From the NCBI RefSeq assembly GCF_000016905.1, contig NC_009616.1:248001-312000 (forward strand): DNA of 64,000 bases, read 5' to 3'. The DNA is from Thermosipho melanesiensis BI429. GTDB taxonomy: Bacteria; Thermotogota; Thermotogae; Thermotogales; Fervidobacteriaceae. Positions 1 through 10,213 of the stretch are shown here, piece after piece; positions within the stretch are counted from its first letter, which is position 1, and the number at the start of each line of letters is the position of its first letter. The notes under the pieces are model-generated. The model worked only from the letters and a program-made list of their open reading frames with translations, had not been told where the DNA came from and searched no databases. The position numbers and the translations under genes are program-made.

Positions 1-462
1 TTCTATTATCACCTTTACAGGTTTCTTACAAGTCTCAACAACTTTCTTTATATCTTCATAAACATAGTCATAATCACCACTTTTTAAACGACCTATATGT
101 AAAACCATATCAATTTCATCTGCCCCATCTTCAACTGCAACTTTTGCTTCATATGCTTTCGATTTAGTGGAAGTTGCTCCCAATGGAAATCCAACTACTG
201 TAACAACTTTAACATCTGTCTCTTCCAATTCTTCTTTTACAAGTGAAACAAAGGAGGGATTTACACAGACGCCTCTAAAATTATATACTTTTGCTTCTTC
301 ACACAATTTTTTTATTTCATCATCTGTTGTTGTTGCCTTTAAATTTGTATGTTCAATATAACCATTTACATTTTTCACCTCAATATCGCTCAATTTAAAT
401 CTATACTTTTCTTTATACTCACCTATCTTCTCTTCAATTAACCTCCTTAAATCCACAAACAT
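1..462 (-). CDS. deoC: Deoxyribose-phosphate aldolase, 3' end outside window
   Basis: DeoC cleaves 2-deoxyribose 5-phosphate to glyceraldehyde 3-phosphate and acetaldehyde in deoxynucleoside catabolism. The 154 visible codons show the family signatures VVGFPLGA and GADEIDMV, and an early region containing [14 protein letters not shown], which carries the conserved active-site Asp/Thr neighbourhood. The Schiff-base lysine, expected near the C-terminus, lies beyond base 1. The ATG at 462-460 overlaps the smpB stop (TGATG), so translation is probably coupled and the gene is the distal member of the long minus-strand run that starts at mtnA. The frame is open and uninterrupted up to the window edge. 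Confidence 0.93.
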   Translation of the reverse strand, partial: MFVDLRRLIEEKIGEYKEKYRFKLSDIEVKNVNGYIEHTNLKATTTDDEIKKLCEEAKVYNFRGVCVNPSFVSLVKEELEETDVKVVTVVGFPLGATSTKSKAYEAKVAVEDGADEIDMVLHIGRLKSGDYDYVYEDIKKVVETCKKPVKVIIE

Positions 463-905
463 CACCCCTTTAAATATTCCCTTATTCTCCTATTAATTTC
501 TCTCTTCTTTATATCTTCTCTCTTATCGTATTTTTTCTTTCCTTTCGCCACCGCAATTTCAACCTTTACCAACCCTCTATTATTAAAATATATCTTTGTT
601 GGAATTATTGTTAATCCTTGTTCTTTAACTTTCCCAAGAAGTCTATGTATCTCTTTCTTATGAAGCAAAAGCCTTCTGGGCCTTTCCGGGTCATGATTGT
701 TTAAACTCCCATTCCTGTATTGCGGAATATTTAGATTTAACAAAAACACTTCTCCGTTTTTTATCCTACAAAAACTATCTTTAAAATTTGCACCTGACTC
801 TCTTAAGGACTTTACCTCAGTTCCTCTTAACTCTATTCCTGCTTCATAAGTTTCTAAAATTATATAATCTGAGAATGCCTTTTTGTTTGTTGCAATTATT
901 TTCAT
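462..905 (-). CDS. smpB: SsrA-binding protein SmpB
   Basis: SmpB binds tmRNA and brings it to stalled ribosomes for trans-translation. The 147-residue product has the usual length. It opens with the beta-barrel core motif ([24 protein letters not shown], cited here only by its key residues [11 protein letters not shown] at about 24-34) and contains DSFCRI and HKKEIHRL. The C-terminal tail is rich in Lys/Arg ([11 protein letters not shown]), as is typical of the part that enters the decoding centre. The start is ATG preceded by GGAGGG. It lies 10 bases after gatC and its stop overlaps the deoC start. Confidence 0.97.
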   Translation of the reverse strand: MKIIATNKKAFSDYIILETYEAGIELRGTEVKSLRESGANFKDSFCRIKNGEVFLLNLNIPQYRNGSLNNHDPERPRRLLLHKKEIHRLLGKVKEQGLTIIPTKIYFNNRGLVKVEIAVAKGKKKYDKREDIKKREINRRIREYLKG

Positions 906-915
906 TTACTCCCTC

Positions 916-1197
916 CTATTTATGAATGCCAGGTACTTTTAGATAATTTTTTTCTCTATCAGGAAAATTATCTCTAATTAAATCTACGTCCTCAAAGAAT
1001 CTACTTTGCCTTTTTTGGGGTTTGTATACATCTTCTATTGGGGTATACATAGGCTCAACATTATCCGTATTTACTTCATTCAACAGTTCAAAATAGTTCA
1101 CAATTTTCTGCATTTCGTTAATAATTTTTTTCTTGTTATCAATCTCAAGCCTTGCAAGAAAAGCTATCTCTTCAACTAACTTTTCATCTATTTTCAA
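916..1197 (-). CDS. gatC: Asp-tRNA(Asn)/Glu-tRNA(Gln) amidotransferase subunit C
   Basis: GatC stabilises the GatCAB amidotransferase, which converts mischarged Glu-tRNA(Gln) or Asp-tRNA(Asn) to the correct amino acid. The 93-residue protein has the family pattern VEEIAFLARLEI near the N-terminus, the MQKIVNYFELLNEV helix and the NVEPMYTP motif, then a C-terminal region ending in KVPGIHK, similar to the conserved VP motif. The start is TTG at 1197, positioned 8 bases after GGAGG, inside the 3' end of csrA (14-base overlap), so the two are translationally linked. gatA and gatB are not in the window. Confidence 0.93.
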   Translation of the reverse strand: MKIDEKLVEEIAFLARLEIDNKKKIINEMQKIVNYFELLNEVNTDNVEPMYTPIEDVYKPQKRQSRFFEDVDLIRDNFPDREKNYLKVPGIHK

Positions 1198-1411
1198 ATT
1201 TACTCACCTCCGAGATATCCTTTATATCAAACTCTATTGCTTTTTTATTCTCCGCCATAATTTCTTCATACAACTCTTTTCGCAAGATTCTTACACTCTT
1301 TGGTGCAGAAATACCAATCTTTACCTCTCCGCCATCTATCTTTAAAATTTTAACTTCTACATCATTACCAATAAATATACTTTCACCAACTTTTCTAGCT
1401 AATACAAGCAC
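1184..1411 (-). CDS. csrA: Carbon storage regulator CsrA
   Basis: CsrA is a small RNA-binding homodimer that represses or activates translation by binding GGA motifs in leaders. The 75-residue product starts with the diagnostic MLVLARKVGESIFIG, followed by VEVKILKIDGGEVKIGI, and has the conserved region around APKSVRILRKELYEEI that supplies RNA-contacting residues. It lies directly after fliW, the usual arrangement in bacteria where FliW sequesters CsrA to couple flagellin synthesis to assembly. The C-terminal tail (about residues 50-75) is slightly longer than in enterobacteria, as expected for species that use the FliW switch. Confidence 0.97.
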   Translation of the reverse strand: MLVLARKVGESIFIGNDVEVKILKIDGGEVKIGISAPKSVRILRKELYEEIMAENKKAIEFDIKDISEVSKFENR

Positions 1412-1420
1412 ATAACCACC

Positions 1421-1855
1421 TCATTTTTTAAAAGAAGATAACTTATGTTTTGTCGTATACTTTTCTGTATTTAAAATTATTTGCTTTCCCTTTCCACTTT
1501 CAAGGTTTACAACAATAGGAGCTAACAAATTCACAGTAGTTTCTTTGGGATTTCCATATGGTATAGTTAAAATTACCCAAACAGCTATTTTTTCTTTATC
1601 TTTTATCTCTAACTCTTCTACATCTTCATCGGAAATCTCAAACTCATAATCTTTTGTTAAAATCCACGGGTCAATTATGGGAAAGGCTATATGTTCATCT
1701 TCTAACGAAACAAGCCACATTATAGGAAGAGTTTCTTTCAAGGAAATTACAGAAAATTTCCTCAATTGTTCAAAACCAGGCATCCCATTTTCAAATACAA
1801 TAATTTCTTTGTCATCTATATCAAGTTCACCCAACTTCGTTTTAAACACCAACAT
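1421..1855 (-). CDS. fliW: Flagellar assembly factor FliW
   Basis: FliW binds flagellin or CsrA in a partner switch: when flagellin is exported, FliW is freed and inhibits CsrA. The 144-residue protein has the family opening (KTKLGELDID), FENGMPGFEQLRKFSVI and the central FPIIDPW, then VNLLAPIVVN near the C-terminus. The ATG at 1855 was chosen because GAGG lies 5 bases upstream; a GTG at 1861 falls inside that ribosome-binding site. It is followed after 9 bases by csrA, which supports a dedicated FliW-CsrA module, although no flagellar structural gene is present in the window. Confidence 0.95.
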   Translation of the reverse strand: MLVFKTKLGELDIDDKEIIVFENGMPGFEQLRKFSVISLKETLPIMWLVSLEDEHIAFPIIDPWILTKDYEFEISDEDVEELEIKDKEKIAVWVILTIPYGNPKETTVNLLAPIVVNLESGKGKQIILNTEKYTTKHKLSSFKK

Positions 1856-1857
1856 GC

Positions 1858-2622
1858 TCACCTCATTTCATACCACTCAAAAATTTTACCAAAAAACTCA
1901 TTTGCAAACTCATCATCTTCAAAAATTTCATGATAAGCCCCTTCAAATCTGTACAACTTTTTATTTTCTTTCATAAGCTGGAGATTGTTAAAGAACAAAT
2001 AACTTCCTTGTGGTGGAGTTACAACATCACCAGTACCTATCAACATCATCGTAGGCACGGATATTAATCCCACCTTTTCATGTGCAATAGCTACATTTTT
2101 TAAAATACTTCTTGCAAGTTTTACGCTTATCCTATCGTGTACAAGCTCATCCTCTATATAATTCTCAACTACTTTCCTATTTCTCGATAAATCATCTGGA
2201 GAAATACCATTTGAAAGAGTTAATGCAGGATAAAAAATCCCAAAAATTGCAAGCAAAAGCTTTTGAGAAAACCTTGCTTTAACATGAAGAGCAGGTGATG
2301 AAACAACTAATGATTTTATCCTATTTGCATTTTCTTGAGTATATCTAATTGAAATAAGCCCTCCAAGACTATGACCAAAAATATGAAACTTATCTAAATC
2401 ACTTGTAAGTTCGTTAATAACATCAATAACTTCTTCCACAGAAGTATGACCTCTCTTACCTGAACTTTTCCCATGTCCAGGAAGATCAAACCCTATTACA
2501 CCATAACCTCTTTTAACAATACCATTAATTAATGTTTCATAACGACCTATATGTTCACCCAAACCGTGAACAACAACGACCCACCCTTTTTCTGGTGTTC
2601 CTCTGGTAAAAGAAAATATCAC
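1858..2622 (-). CDS. Alpha/beta hydrolase, monoacylglycerol-lipase-like
   Basis: A 254-residue cytosolic alpha/beta hydrolase. The nucleophile elbow is GHSLGG (Ser85), the oxyanion-hole region is HGLGEH (about 19-24), and the acid and base are probably Asp199 (GTGDVVTPP) and His231 (AYHEIF). This spacing and the helix-lid region match the Hydrolase_4 / monoacylglycerol lipase and lysophospholipase group (DLPGHGKSSGKRGHT). The substrate cannot be told from sequence. The start is GTG after GGGGGG. The stop overlaps the fliW RBS region, so the gene is part of the same operon. The neighbouring yloV/fakA-like gene hints at lipid turnover, which is inference only. Confidence 0.85.
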   Translation of the reverse strand: MIFSFTRGTPEKGWVVVVHGLGEHIGRYETLINGIVKRGYGVIGFDLPGHGKSSGKRGHTSVEEVIDVINELTSDLDKFHIFGHSLGGLISIRYTQENANRIKSLVVSSPALHVKARFSQKLLLAIFGIFYPALTLSNGISPDDLSRNRKVVENYIEDELVHDRISVKLARSILKNVAIAHEKVGLISVPTMMLIGTGDVVTPPQGSYLFFNNLQLMKENKKLYRFEGAYHEIFEDDEFANEFFGKIFEWYEMR

Positions 2623-2623
2623 G

Positions 2624-3022
2624 TTATCCCCCCTTGAAATGTCTTACATCCAAAATAATTGGTTTAAATTTTTTATCCAATACTTTGTTAATTAAAAATG
2701 AAACACTCATAAATCCCAATCCAATTAAAAAACTATAAATATCCGACAATTTTAAATACACACCTAAACCTATACCAACTACCAACATAATAATGGGTAA
2801 TCCATACAACATAAACGCTAGAAATGCAGGTCTATATTTTAAGTCAAGTACAACAAAATCTCCAGGAAAATAATCAAACCTTTTATCTTTCTCCACCTTT
2901 AACGTAGAAACACTCTGCACACTACACTTTCCAGAAAGGGCACACGAACCACAGGCACTAACATCTCTTTCAAGATAAAGATATTTATCATCTATCTTCG
3001 AAATCCTAAACAATTCTCTCAA
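2624..3022 (-). CDS. RseC/MucC-family membrane protein
   Basis: A 132-residue protein with an N-terminal cysteine cluster (CGSCALSGKC, about residues 22-31), a short soluble part, and two predicted membrane helices (about 65-85 and 92-112: AFMLYGLPIIMLVVGIGLG and SFLIGLGFMSVSFLI). This is the architecture of the SoxR-reducing/RseC family, which in many bacteria is linked to Rnf electron transport or envelope stress. The start is TTG preceded by AGGTGAT. It sits between the FakA-like gene and the hydrolase with spacings below 10 bases. No rnf genes are visible nearby, so its role here is open. Confidence 0.85.
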   Translation of the reverse strand: MRELFRISKIDDKYLYLERDVSACGSCALSGKCSVQSVSTLKVEKDKRFDYFPGDFVVLDLKYRPAFLAFMLYGLPIIMLVVGIGLGVYLKLSDIYSFLIGLGFMSVSFLINKVLDKKFKPIILDVRHFKGG

Positions 3023-3030
3023 ATTATCAC

Positions 3031-4644
3031 CTACTCTATTAATACAAGAAATGGGTAATGCACCTGTCCACCTTCGTACATCTCAATCTCTAAATCTGGG
3101 TATTTTTTGTTAATAAACCTTTCAAAAATGTTTATTTCTATCGGAGTTGCTTCCTTTCCAACAATTAATGTAATTATCTCCTTTTTATCTATATCATCAA
3201 TCTTTTCAAATGTTTTTGACAAAACTTCGTTAAAATCAAAATTATGCTCTACAAATTTATTATTCAAAAACACCAAATACTCGTCTTTTTTTATCTTTTC
3301 ACCCAGTAATTTGGCATTCCTTACGGCTCTGGTAATGGATATAGTATCAACTTCGCTTATTACCTCATTAAAAATTCCCAACAGTTTTTCAGGATCTTCT
3401 TCTGGATTATTTTTAATCATAGAAGCAATACACTCTTGAACATTTTTTGTTTCCACTACGTATACATTTTTATCTTTGACCGTTTCAGCAACTTGTTTTG
3501 CCGCTAAAATTATGTTTGAATTATTTGGAAACACAAAAATATTTTCAGCATTTACACTTTCAACTGCCACTTTTAAATCTGCAGTACTGGGATTCATCGT
3601 CTGACCACCAATTACTACTTCATCAACACCTAAATCTCTCAATATCTTTGAAATACCATCACTGGGAGAAACTGCAACAACACCATTTTTCTTCTTTTCA
3701 ATTTCTTTTTCTTTTTCTATAAAGTGCTCGTGCTGTTCTTTCATATTATCTATTTTTACTTTTAACAATTCCCCTTTAGTTAATAACTTTTCTATTACAT
3801 TTCCGGGATTATTTGTGTGTACATGGAGTTTAACAATATTATCTTGGATAAAGAAAACAACAGAGTCACCTATTTCATGTAAAAAACTCCTTATTTCATT
3901 TTCCTCATTGCTAGACAAGCTTTCAAAGGTACGAACAATAAGTTCCGTACAATACTGAAATTTCAAATCTTCAGGAATCATTTGGATTTCTTCTACTGGT
4001 ATCGAAGTAGTTTTTATATTCAAATCAATCTTTGTATCACCATTTATATACTTAGAAAATCCTTCTGCTATGTAATACAAGCCTTTTGCACCAGCATCAA
4101 CAACACCAGCATCTTTAAGCTTCTTCAACATATTAGGTGTATCTTTCACCGCTTTATCTAAAATACTTAGTACTTCTTCAAAAAAGCTTATAAAATCTTT
4201 TTGCTCTGATAGAACTTCAACATTTTCTGCAAGATACCTTATAGCCGTTAGAATTGTCCCTTCGACTGGTTTCATAACAGCTCCATATGAGACCTCTTTT
4301 GCCGACTTAAAAGCAAATGCAAAGTCCTTTACACCTACTTCAATTTTTCCTTTTAATGCATCAGTAAAACCCCTAAATATTTGAGATAAAATAACACCAG
4401 AATTTCCCCTGGCACCCATAAGCGTCCCATTTTTTATACTATCCAAAACATTATCCATTGTCTCATTATCTAAACTCTCTAGATATTTACAACCTTCCAA
4501 CATAGTTGCAGACATATTAGAACCTGTATCACCATCAGGTACAGGAAAAACATTTAATGCATTTATTTCATCCTTATGAAGCAACAAATTTTCTGTTCCT
4601 TTCATGAACAGATATTTAAGATATTTTCCATTTATCTTTTTCAA
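3031..4644 (-). CDS. DAK2-domain fatty-acid kinase-like protein (YloV/FakA family)
   Basis: A 537-residue protein with an N-terminal DAK2 (DhaL-like) kinase domain (about 1-200), seen in NVFPVPDGDTGSNMS, which holds the Asp residues that bind Mg-ATP, and in GARGNSGVILSQIFRG. This is followed by a middle domain and a C-terminal DegV-like domain ending in EGGQVHYPFLVLIE. The FakA family phosphorylates fatty acids bound to DegV-type FakB partners; one such DegV gene is present in this window at 47306-48127. The start is TTG after GAGGAGG. It follows an Asp23-family gene, the same order seen in Firmicutes (asp23/yloU then yloV), which supports the assignment. Confidence 0.92.
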   Translation of the reverse strand: MKKINGKYLKYLFMKGTENLLLHKDEINALNVFPVPDGDTGSNMSATMLEGCKYLESLDNETMDNVLDSIKNGTLMGARGNSGVILSQIFRGFTDALKGKIEVGVKDFAFAFKSAKEVSYGAVMKPVEGTILTAIRYLAENVEVLSEQKDFISFFEEVLSILDKAVKDTPNMLKKLKDAGVVDAGAKGLYYIAEGFSKYINGDTKIDLNIKTTSIPVEEIQMIPEDLKFQYCTELIVRTFESLSSNEENEIRSFLHEIGDSVVFFIQDNIVKLHVHTNNPGNVIEKLLTKGELLKVKIDNMKEQHEHFIEKEKEIEKKKNGVVAVSPSDGISKILRDLGVDEVVIGGQTMNPSTADLKVAVESVNAENIFVFPNNSNIILAAKQVAETVKDKNVYVVETKNVQECIASMIKNNPEEDPEKLLGIFNEVISEVDTISITRAVRNAKLLGEKIKKDEYLVFLNNKFVEHNFDFNEVLSKTFEKIDDIDKKEIITLIVGKEATPIEINIFERFINKKYPDLEIEMYEGGQVHYPFLVLIE

Positions 4645-4657
4645 GGCACGAACCTCC

Positions 4658-4987
4658 TCATTTTACATCTATTACATGGACATTAACCTCAACACTTTCG
4701 CAACCTGCTAAGTTTTGTAATTTGTGTTTTACGTTTTCAATGATATTTCTTCCAACTTCGGAAATTTTAGTTCCATACTCTAACTCCACATAAGCATCCA
4801 CTTTTATGTGTCCAAATTCATCTTCCTGTATTTTTACCCTACTTTCTTCTGTGCTCAATATTTTTGAAAACCAACTATCAGACGATATACTTACAGGTCC
4901 ATATGTTTCAAGTATAGCAAAATAAACTAATTTCCTTATAGCATTTAACGTAATATCAAGTTCACCGTATTCTGTTTGCATTTTCAT
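4658..4987 (-). CDS. Asp23/Gls24 family protein (YloU-like)
   Basis: A 109-residue Asp23-family protein: an N-terminal TEYGELDITLNAIRKLV, then a central beta-rich part VDAYVELEYGTKI and a C-terminal segment with VEVNVHVIDVK, the classic alternating pattern of the family. These proteins are associated with envelope homeostasis in Gram-positive bacteria, and yloU lies next to yloV in many genomes as here. The ATG at 4987 has GAGGAGG at a proper distance; an upstream in-frame codon at 5005 falls inside the end of dxs and lacks a ribosome-binding site. It overlaps dxs by 26 bases. Confidence 0.87.
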   Translation of the reverse strand: MKMQTEYGELDITLNAIRKLVYFAILETYGPVSISSDSWFSKILSTEESRVKIQEDEFGHIKVDAYVELEYGTKISEVGRNIIENVKHKLQNLAGCESVEVNVHVIDVK

Positions 4988-6803
4988 ATATATTCCTCCT
5001 CTCAAGTACTTTTCTCATACGCCTTTCAATACCTTCTACATCAAGATTTAAATATTTTAAAAGTTCTTTTCTTGAACCATGCGGAACAAATTCATCATCT
5101 ATTGCAATTACTTCAACATTTCCATAACTTAATAATCCTTCACCAAATCCTCCTATTTTTACACCTTCTTCAACTGAGAAAACAACATTATGATTTTCAA
5201 AAACCCACTTCAACATTTCCACATCAATTGGTTTTATACTTCTTGCAAAAACCAAAGTAAAGTTGTTTTTCCTTGCAACTTTTAAAGCTGCTTTTGTGGG
5301 AAAACCCGTAGAAATAATCGCAACATCTTTTCCTTCATTTAAAAGCTTCCACTTATCAACATCTACCATATTTATTTTATCACATAACTCCTCAAAATCT
5401 CCAAATTCATAATCTCTTGGATATCTAATCGCAACAGGTCCTCCAAGTTTTGTATTTAATAAAGTATACAGTGTATTCATCAAATCCTGGACGTCTTTTG
5501 GCGCATAAATTTTGATATTGGGAATCATTCTCAAATACGCTATGTCAAAAACTCCATGATGAGTAGGCCCATCTTCGCCAACCACACCTGCCCTATCAAT
5601 TGCAAAAATAATAGGAAGTCTTTGAAGTGCTATATCATGTATTATCTGATCGAATGCCCGTTGTAAAAATGTTGAGTAAACGGCAAATACAGGTTTCATA
5701 CCTATTGTTGCCAACCCACCAGCAAATGTTACACACATTTGCTCAGTAATTCCAAGGTCAAAAAACCTTTTCGGAAATTTCTCTGAAAATTCTTTTAAAC
5801 CCGTTCCAGATTTCATTGCAGCTGTAATTACTATTATCTTATCATCTTTTTCTGCTAATTTACTAAGTGTCCTTCCAAATGCTTCACTATATGAAATTAT
5901 ACCTTTTTCTTTTAAGAAAGTTCCGGATGATATATCAAATTTCGAAGCACTATGGAACTTTTCTGGATTAGATTCAGAATTTTTAAATCCCTTTCCTTTA
6001 ACAGTATTAACGGTAACAACTGTAGGATAATCATAATCTTTTATTCTTCTAAATTCATCTTCTAATTCTTTAAAATTGTGTCCATCAATAGGTCCAAAAT
6101 GTTTTAAACCCAGGCCTTCAAAAAAATCCTCTCCAGTTAAAGTAACTTTTAGAGCATCTCTTATTTTTTTCAATTCTTCTTCAAATCCCTTTGAAAAAGC
6201 CCTTTTCATTGTTTTTTTAGTATCAAGATAGAATTTACTTGTCCTTAATTTTTCCAAAAAGTGGGAGAGTGCACCCACATTCTTTGATATAGACATAGAG
6301 TTATTATTCACTATTATCTTTAATTTTGAATTCAATGTCTTTATCTGGTTTAAAGCTTCCAAAGACTCGCCAGATGTAAGTGCACCATCCCCAATAACTA
6401 CAACAACATTTGCTTTTTTTCCTTTCAATTCTAAAGCTTTTTCAATACCTAATGCTGCTGCAATAGCCGTTCCTACGTGGCCTGCTCCAAATCTATCATA
6501 TTCCGATTCAAATATATTTGTATATCCACTTAACCCATCAAACTTCCTAATTGTTGGAAATAAATCCCATCTACCTGTCAACAACTTATGAACATATGTT
6601 TGGTGACCTGTATCCCAGATTATGTAATCTTCGTATGGATTAAATACTCTATACAATGAAAGGGTCAATTCCACAACACCAAGATTTGGCGCTAAATGTC
6701 CACCATTTTTCGAAACAACATTAATTATATACCTTCTAATTTCACTGGCAAATCTTTCCAATTCTTGATAATCTAATTTTCTAATATATTCAATATAATC
6801 CAA
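4962..6803 (-). CDS. dxs: 1-deoxy-D-xylulose-5-phosphate synthase
   Basis: DXS makes 1-deoxyxylulose 5-phosphate from pyruvate and glyceraldehyde 3-phosphate, the first step of the MEP isoprenoid pathway. The 613 residues show the thiamine diphosphate motif GDGALTSGE with downstream NNN, GHQTYVHKLLTGR, the transketolase pyrimidine-domain motif DRAGVVGEDGPTHHG with catalytic-type His residues, and FFDLGITEQ, where the glutamate activates the cofactor. The start is TTG at 6803 with GAGGGTG upstream. ispG of the same pathway is in this window at 18808. It lies 10 bases after serS. Confidence 0.96.
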   Translation of the reverse strand: MDYIEYIRKLDYQELERFASEIRRYIINVVSKNGGHLAPNLGVVELTLSLYRVFNPYEDYIIWDTGHQTYVHKLLTGRWDLFPTIRKFDGLSGYTNIFESEYDRFGAGHVGTAIAAALGIEKALELKGKKANVVVVIGDGALTSGESLEALNQIKTLNSKLKIIVNNNSMSISKNVGALSHFLEKLRTSKFYLDTKKTMKRAFSKGFEEELKKIRDALKVTLTGEDFFEGLGLKHFGPIDGHNFKELEDEFRRIKDYDYPTVVTVNTVKGKGFKNSESNPEKFHSASKFDISSGTFLKEKGIISYSEAFGRTLSKLAEKDDKIIVITAAMKSGTGLKEFSEKFPKRFFDLGITEQMCVTFAGGLATIGMKPVFAVYSTFLQRAFDQIIHDIALQRLPIIFAIDRAGVVGEDGPTHHGVFDIAYLRMIPNIKIYAPKDVQDLMNTLYTLLNTKLGGPVAIRYPRDYEFGDFEELCDKINMVDVDKWKLLNEGKDVAIISTGFPTKAALKVARKNNFTLVFARSIKPIDVEMLKWVFENHNVVFSVEEGVKIGGFGEGLLSYGNVEVIAIDDEFVPHGSRKELLKYLNLDVEGIERRMRKVLERRNIYENANRIR

Positions 6804-6813
6804 AATATCACCC

Positions 6814-9137
<2,324 letters not shown>

Positions 9138-9176
9138 ATATAAACCTCCTTCATTTTGTTTTCACCTATTAAATAA

Positions 9177-9185
9177 ATTATATCA
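9177..9185 (-). promoter_or_regulatory. Extended -10 promoter for mtnA operon
   Basis: On the minus strand the string TGATATAAT (extended -10, TGn then TATAAT) lies about 40 bases before the mtnA ATG. No convincing -35 is present because that position is occupied by the terminator hairpin of the upstream leuS unit, which fits a -35-independent promoter. This probably drives mtnA and the tightly packed genes behind it. Confidence 0.55.
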
Positions 9186-9196
9186 TATATATCATA

Positions 9197-9213
9197 GACC
9201 CCTTTTCGGGGTC
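9197..9213 (-). terminator. Terminator hairpin after the SurA-like gene
   Basis: A 6-bp GC-rich stem (GACCCC/GGGGTC) with a 5-base loop immediately follows the SurA-like stop codon. The downstream sequence on the minus strand is AT-rich but only weakly T-rich, so termination may be incomplete and the leuS transcript could partly continue into mtnA. Confidence 0.6.
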
Positions 9214-10200
9214 TCATTTTACTTCGTAATATATCTTTACATCACTTTCTTCTTTAAACTTTTTAAACTCTTTATCAATAAATTCAGACCAAATTGTAGA
9301 TTTTTTACTTGAAAGCATCTCTTCAATAATATCATGTTTTACCTCTTCAAATGGTTTTGATCGCATAGGTATAATCTTTAAAATCTTAAACAAATAAAAA
9401 CCATTTTTATCATCAATCGGGCCCAAAATTGCCCCTTCTGGCGCATTTTTTATGTACATCCACAATTTTTGTGAAAGCTCTTCACCTTCAGACAAACCTT
9501 CATAAAAGTACTTATCAATTCCCAATTCCTTAGCAACTTTTTCAAATGATTCTCCACCACTTATCCTGTTTTTAACATCCCTTGCTACTGAATCACTGGA
9601 AAGCTTTAACAAATACAAATCGTATTGAGTTGGTGTAGCATATTTATCAATATTTTTTTCATAATAATCTCTTGCTTCACTTACTGTAATCGTTGCATCT
9701 TTTGTAACAGCTTTGTATAAATTCTCAATAGACAAATTTACAAGTGTATTCAAATACATTCTCTTTTTAAAATCTTCCAGCGACCCCATATTTGCATATT
9801 CTAGGTAAAAATTAAATGTTTCTTCATCAATTCCCTGATCCCTTAAATAATTACTCAGTTGCTCATCCACTAATTGTTTAACTTCTTCATCACTTGGTCT
9901 TGCGTTGTATTTTTCAGCAAACTGTACAATTAAATACTTATCAACTAGTTGTTCTAAAATTGCCCTCTTGTATCTAAGTATTACTTTTATTCCTTCTTCT
10001 GTATTTGAGAGAATATTAAAAAATGTCTGATCAATCTGACTTATACTCACCATAAGTTTTTGAACATCTGCTACACTGTTTAATGTTTCAAGAGTTATTA
10101 CTTCTTCATTAACAATAGCTACTGTTGAAGTTGCCGGCAATTGTTCTGAAAAAGAAAAAACAGAAATAACTAGTAAAACTAAAAGAAAAAGTTTTTTCAT
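9214..10200 (-). CDS. Exported SurA/PrsA-like foldase (peptidyl-prolyl isomerase family)
   Basis: A 328-residue protein with a clear signal peptide (Lys-Lys followed by LFLLVLLVISVFSFS, cleavage around residue 18-20). Residues about 24-175 match the SurA N-terminal chaperone fold (VAIVNEEVITLETLN, a typical N-terminal strand and helix, then helical segments with KYNARPSDEEV). Residues about 180-300 look like a divergent parvulin domain (YLLKLSSDSVARDV, GPIDDKNGFYLFKI). Several usual parvulin catalytic residues are not obvious, so isomerase activity is uncertain. It follows leuS by 13 bases. Periplasmic folding of outer-sheath (toga) proteins is a plausible role, by inference. Confidence 0.8.
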   Translation of the reverse strand: MKKLFLLVLLVISVFSFSEQLPATSTVAIVNEEVITLETLNSVADVQKLMVSISQIDQTFFNILSNTEEGIKVILRYKRAILEQLVDKYLIVQFAEKYNARPSDEEVKQLVDEQLSNYLRDQGIDEETFNFYLEYANMGSLEDFKKRMYLNTLVNLSIENLYKAVTKDATITVSEARDYYEKNIDKYATPTQYDLYLLKLSSDSVARDVKNRISGGESFEKVAKELGIDKYFYEGLSEGEELSQKLWMYIKNAPEGAILGPIDDKNGFYLFKILKIIPMRSKPFEEVKHDIIEEMLSSKKSTIWSEFIDKEFKKFKEESDVKIYYEVK

Positions 10201-10213
10201 AAATTCATCCTCC

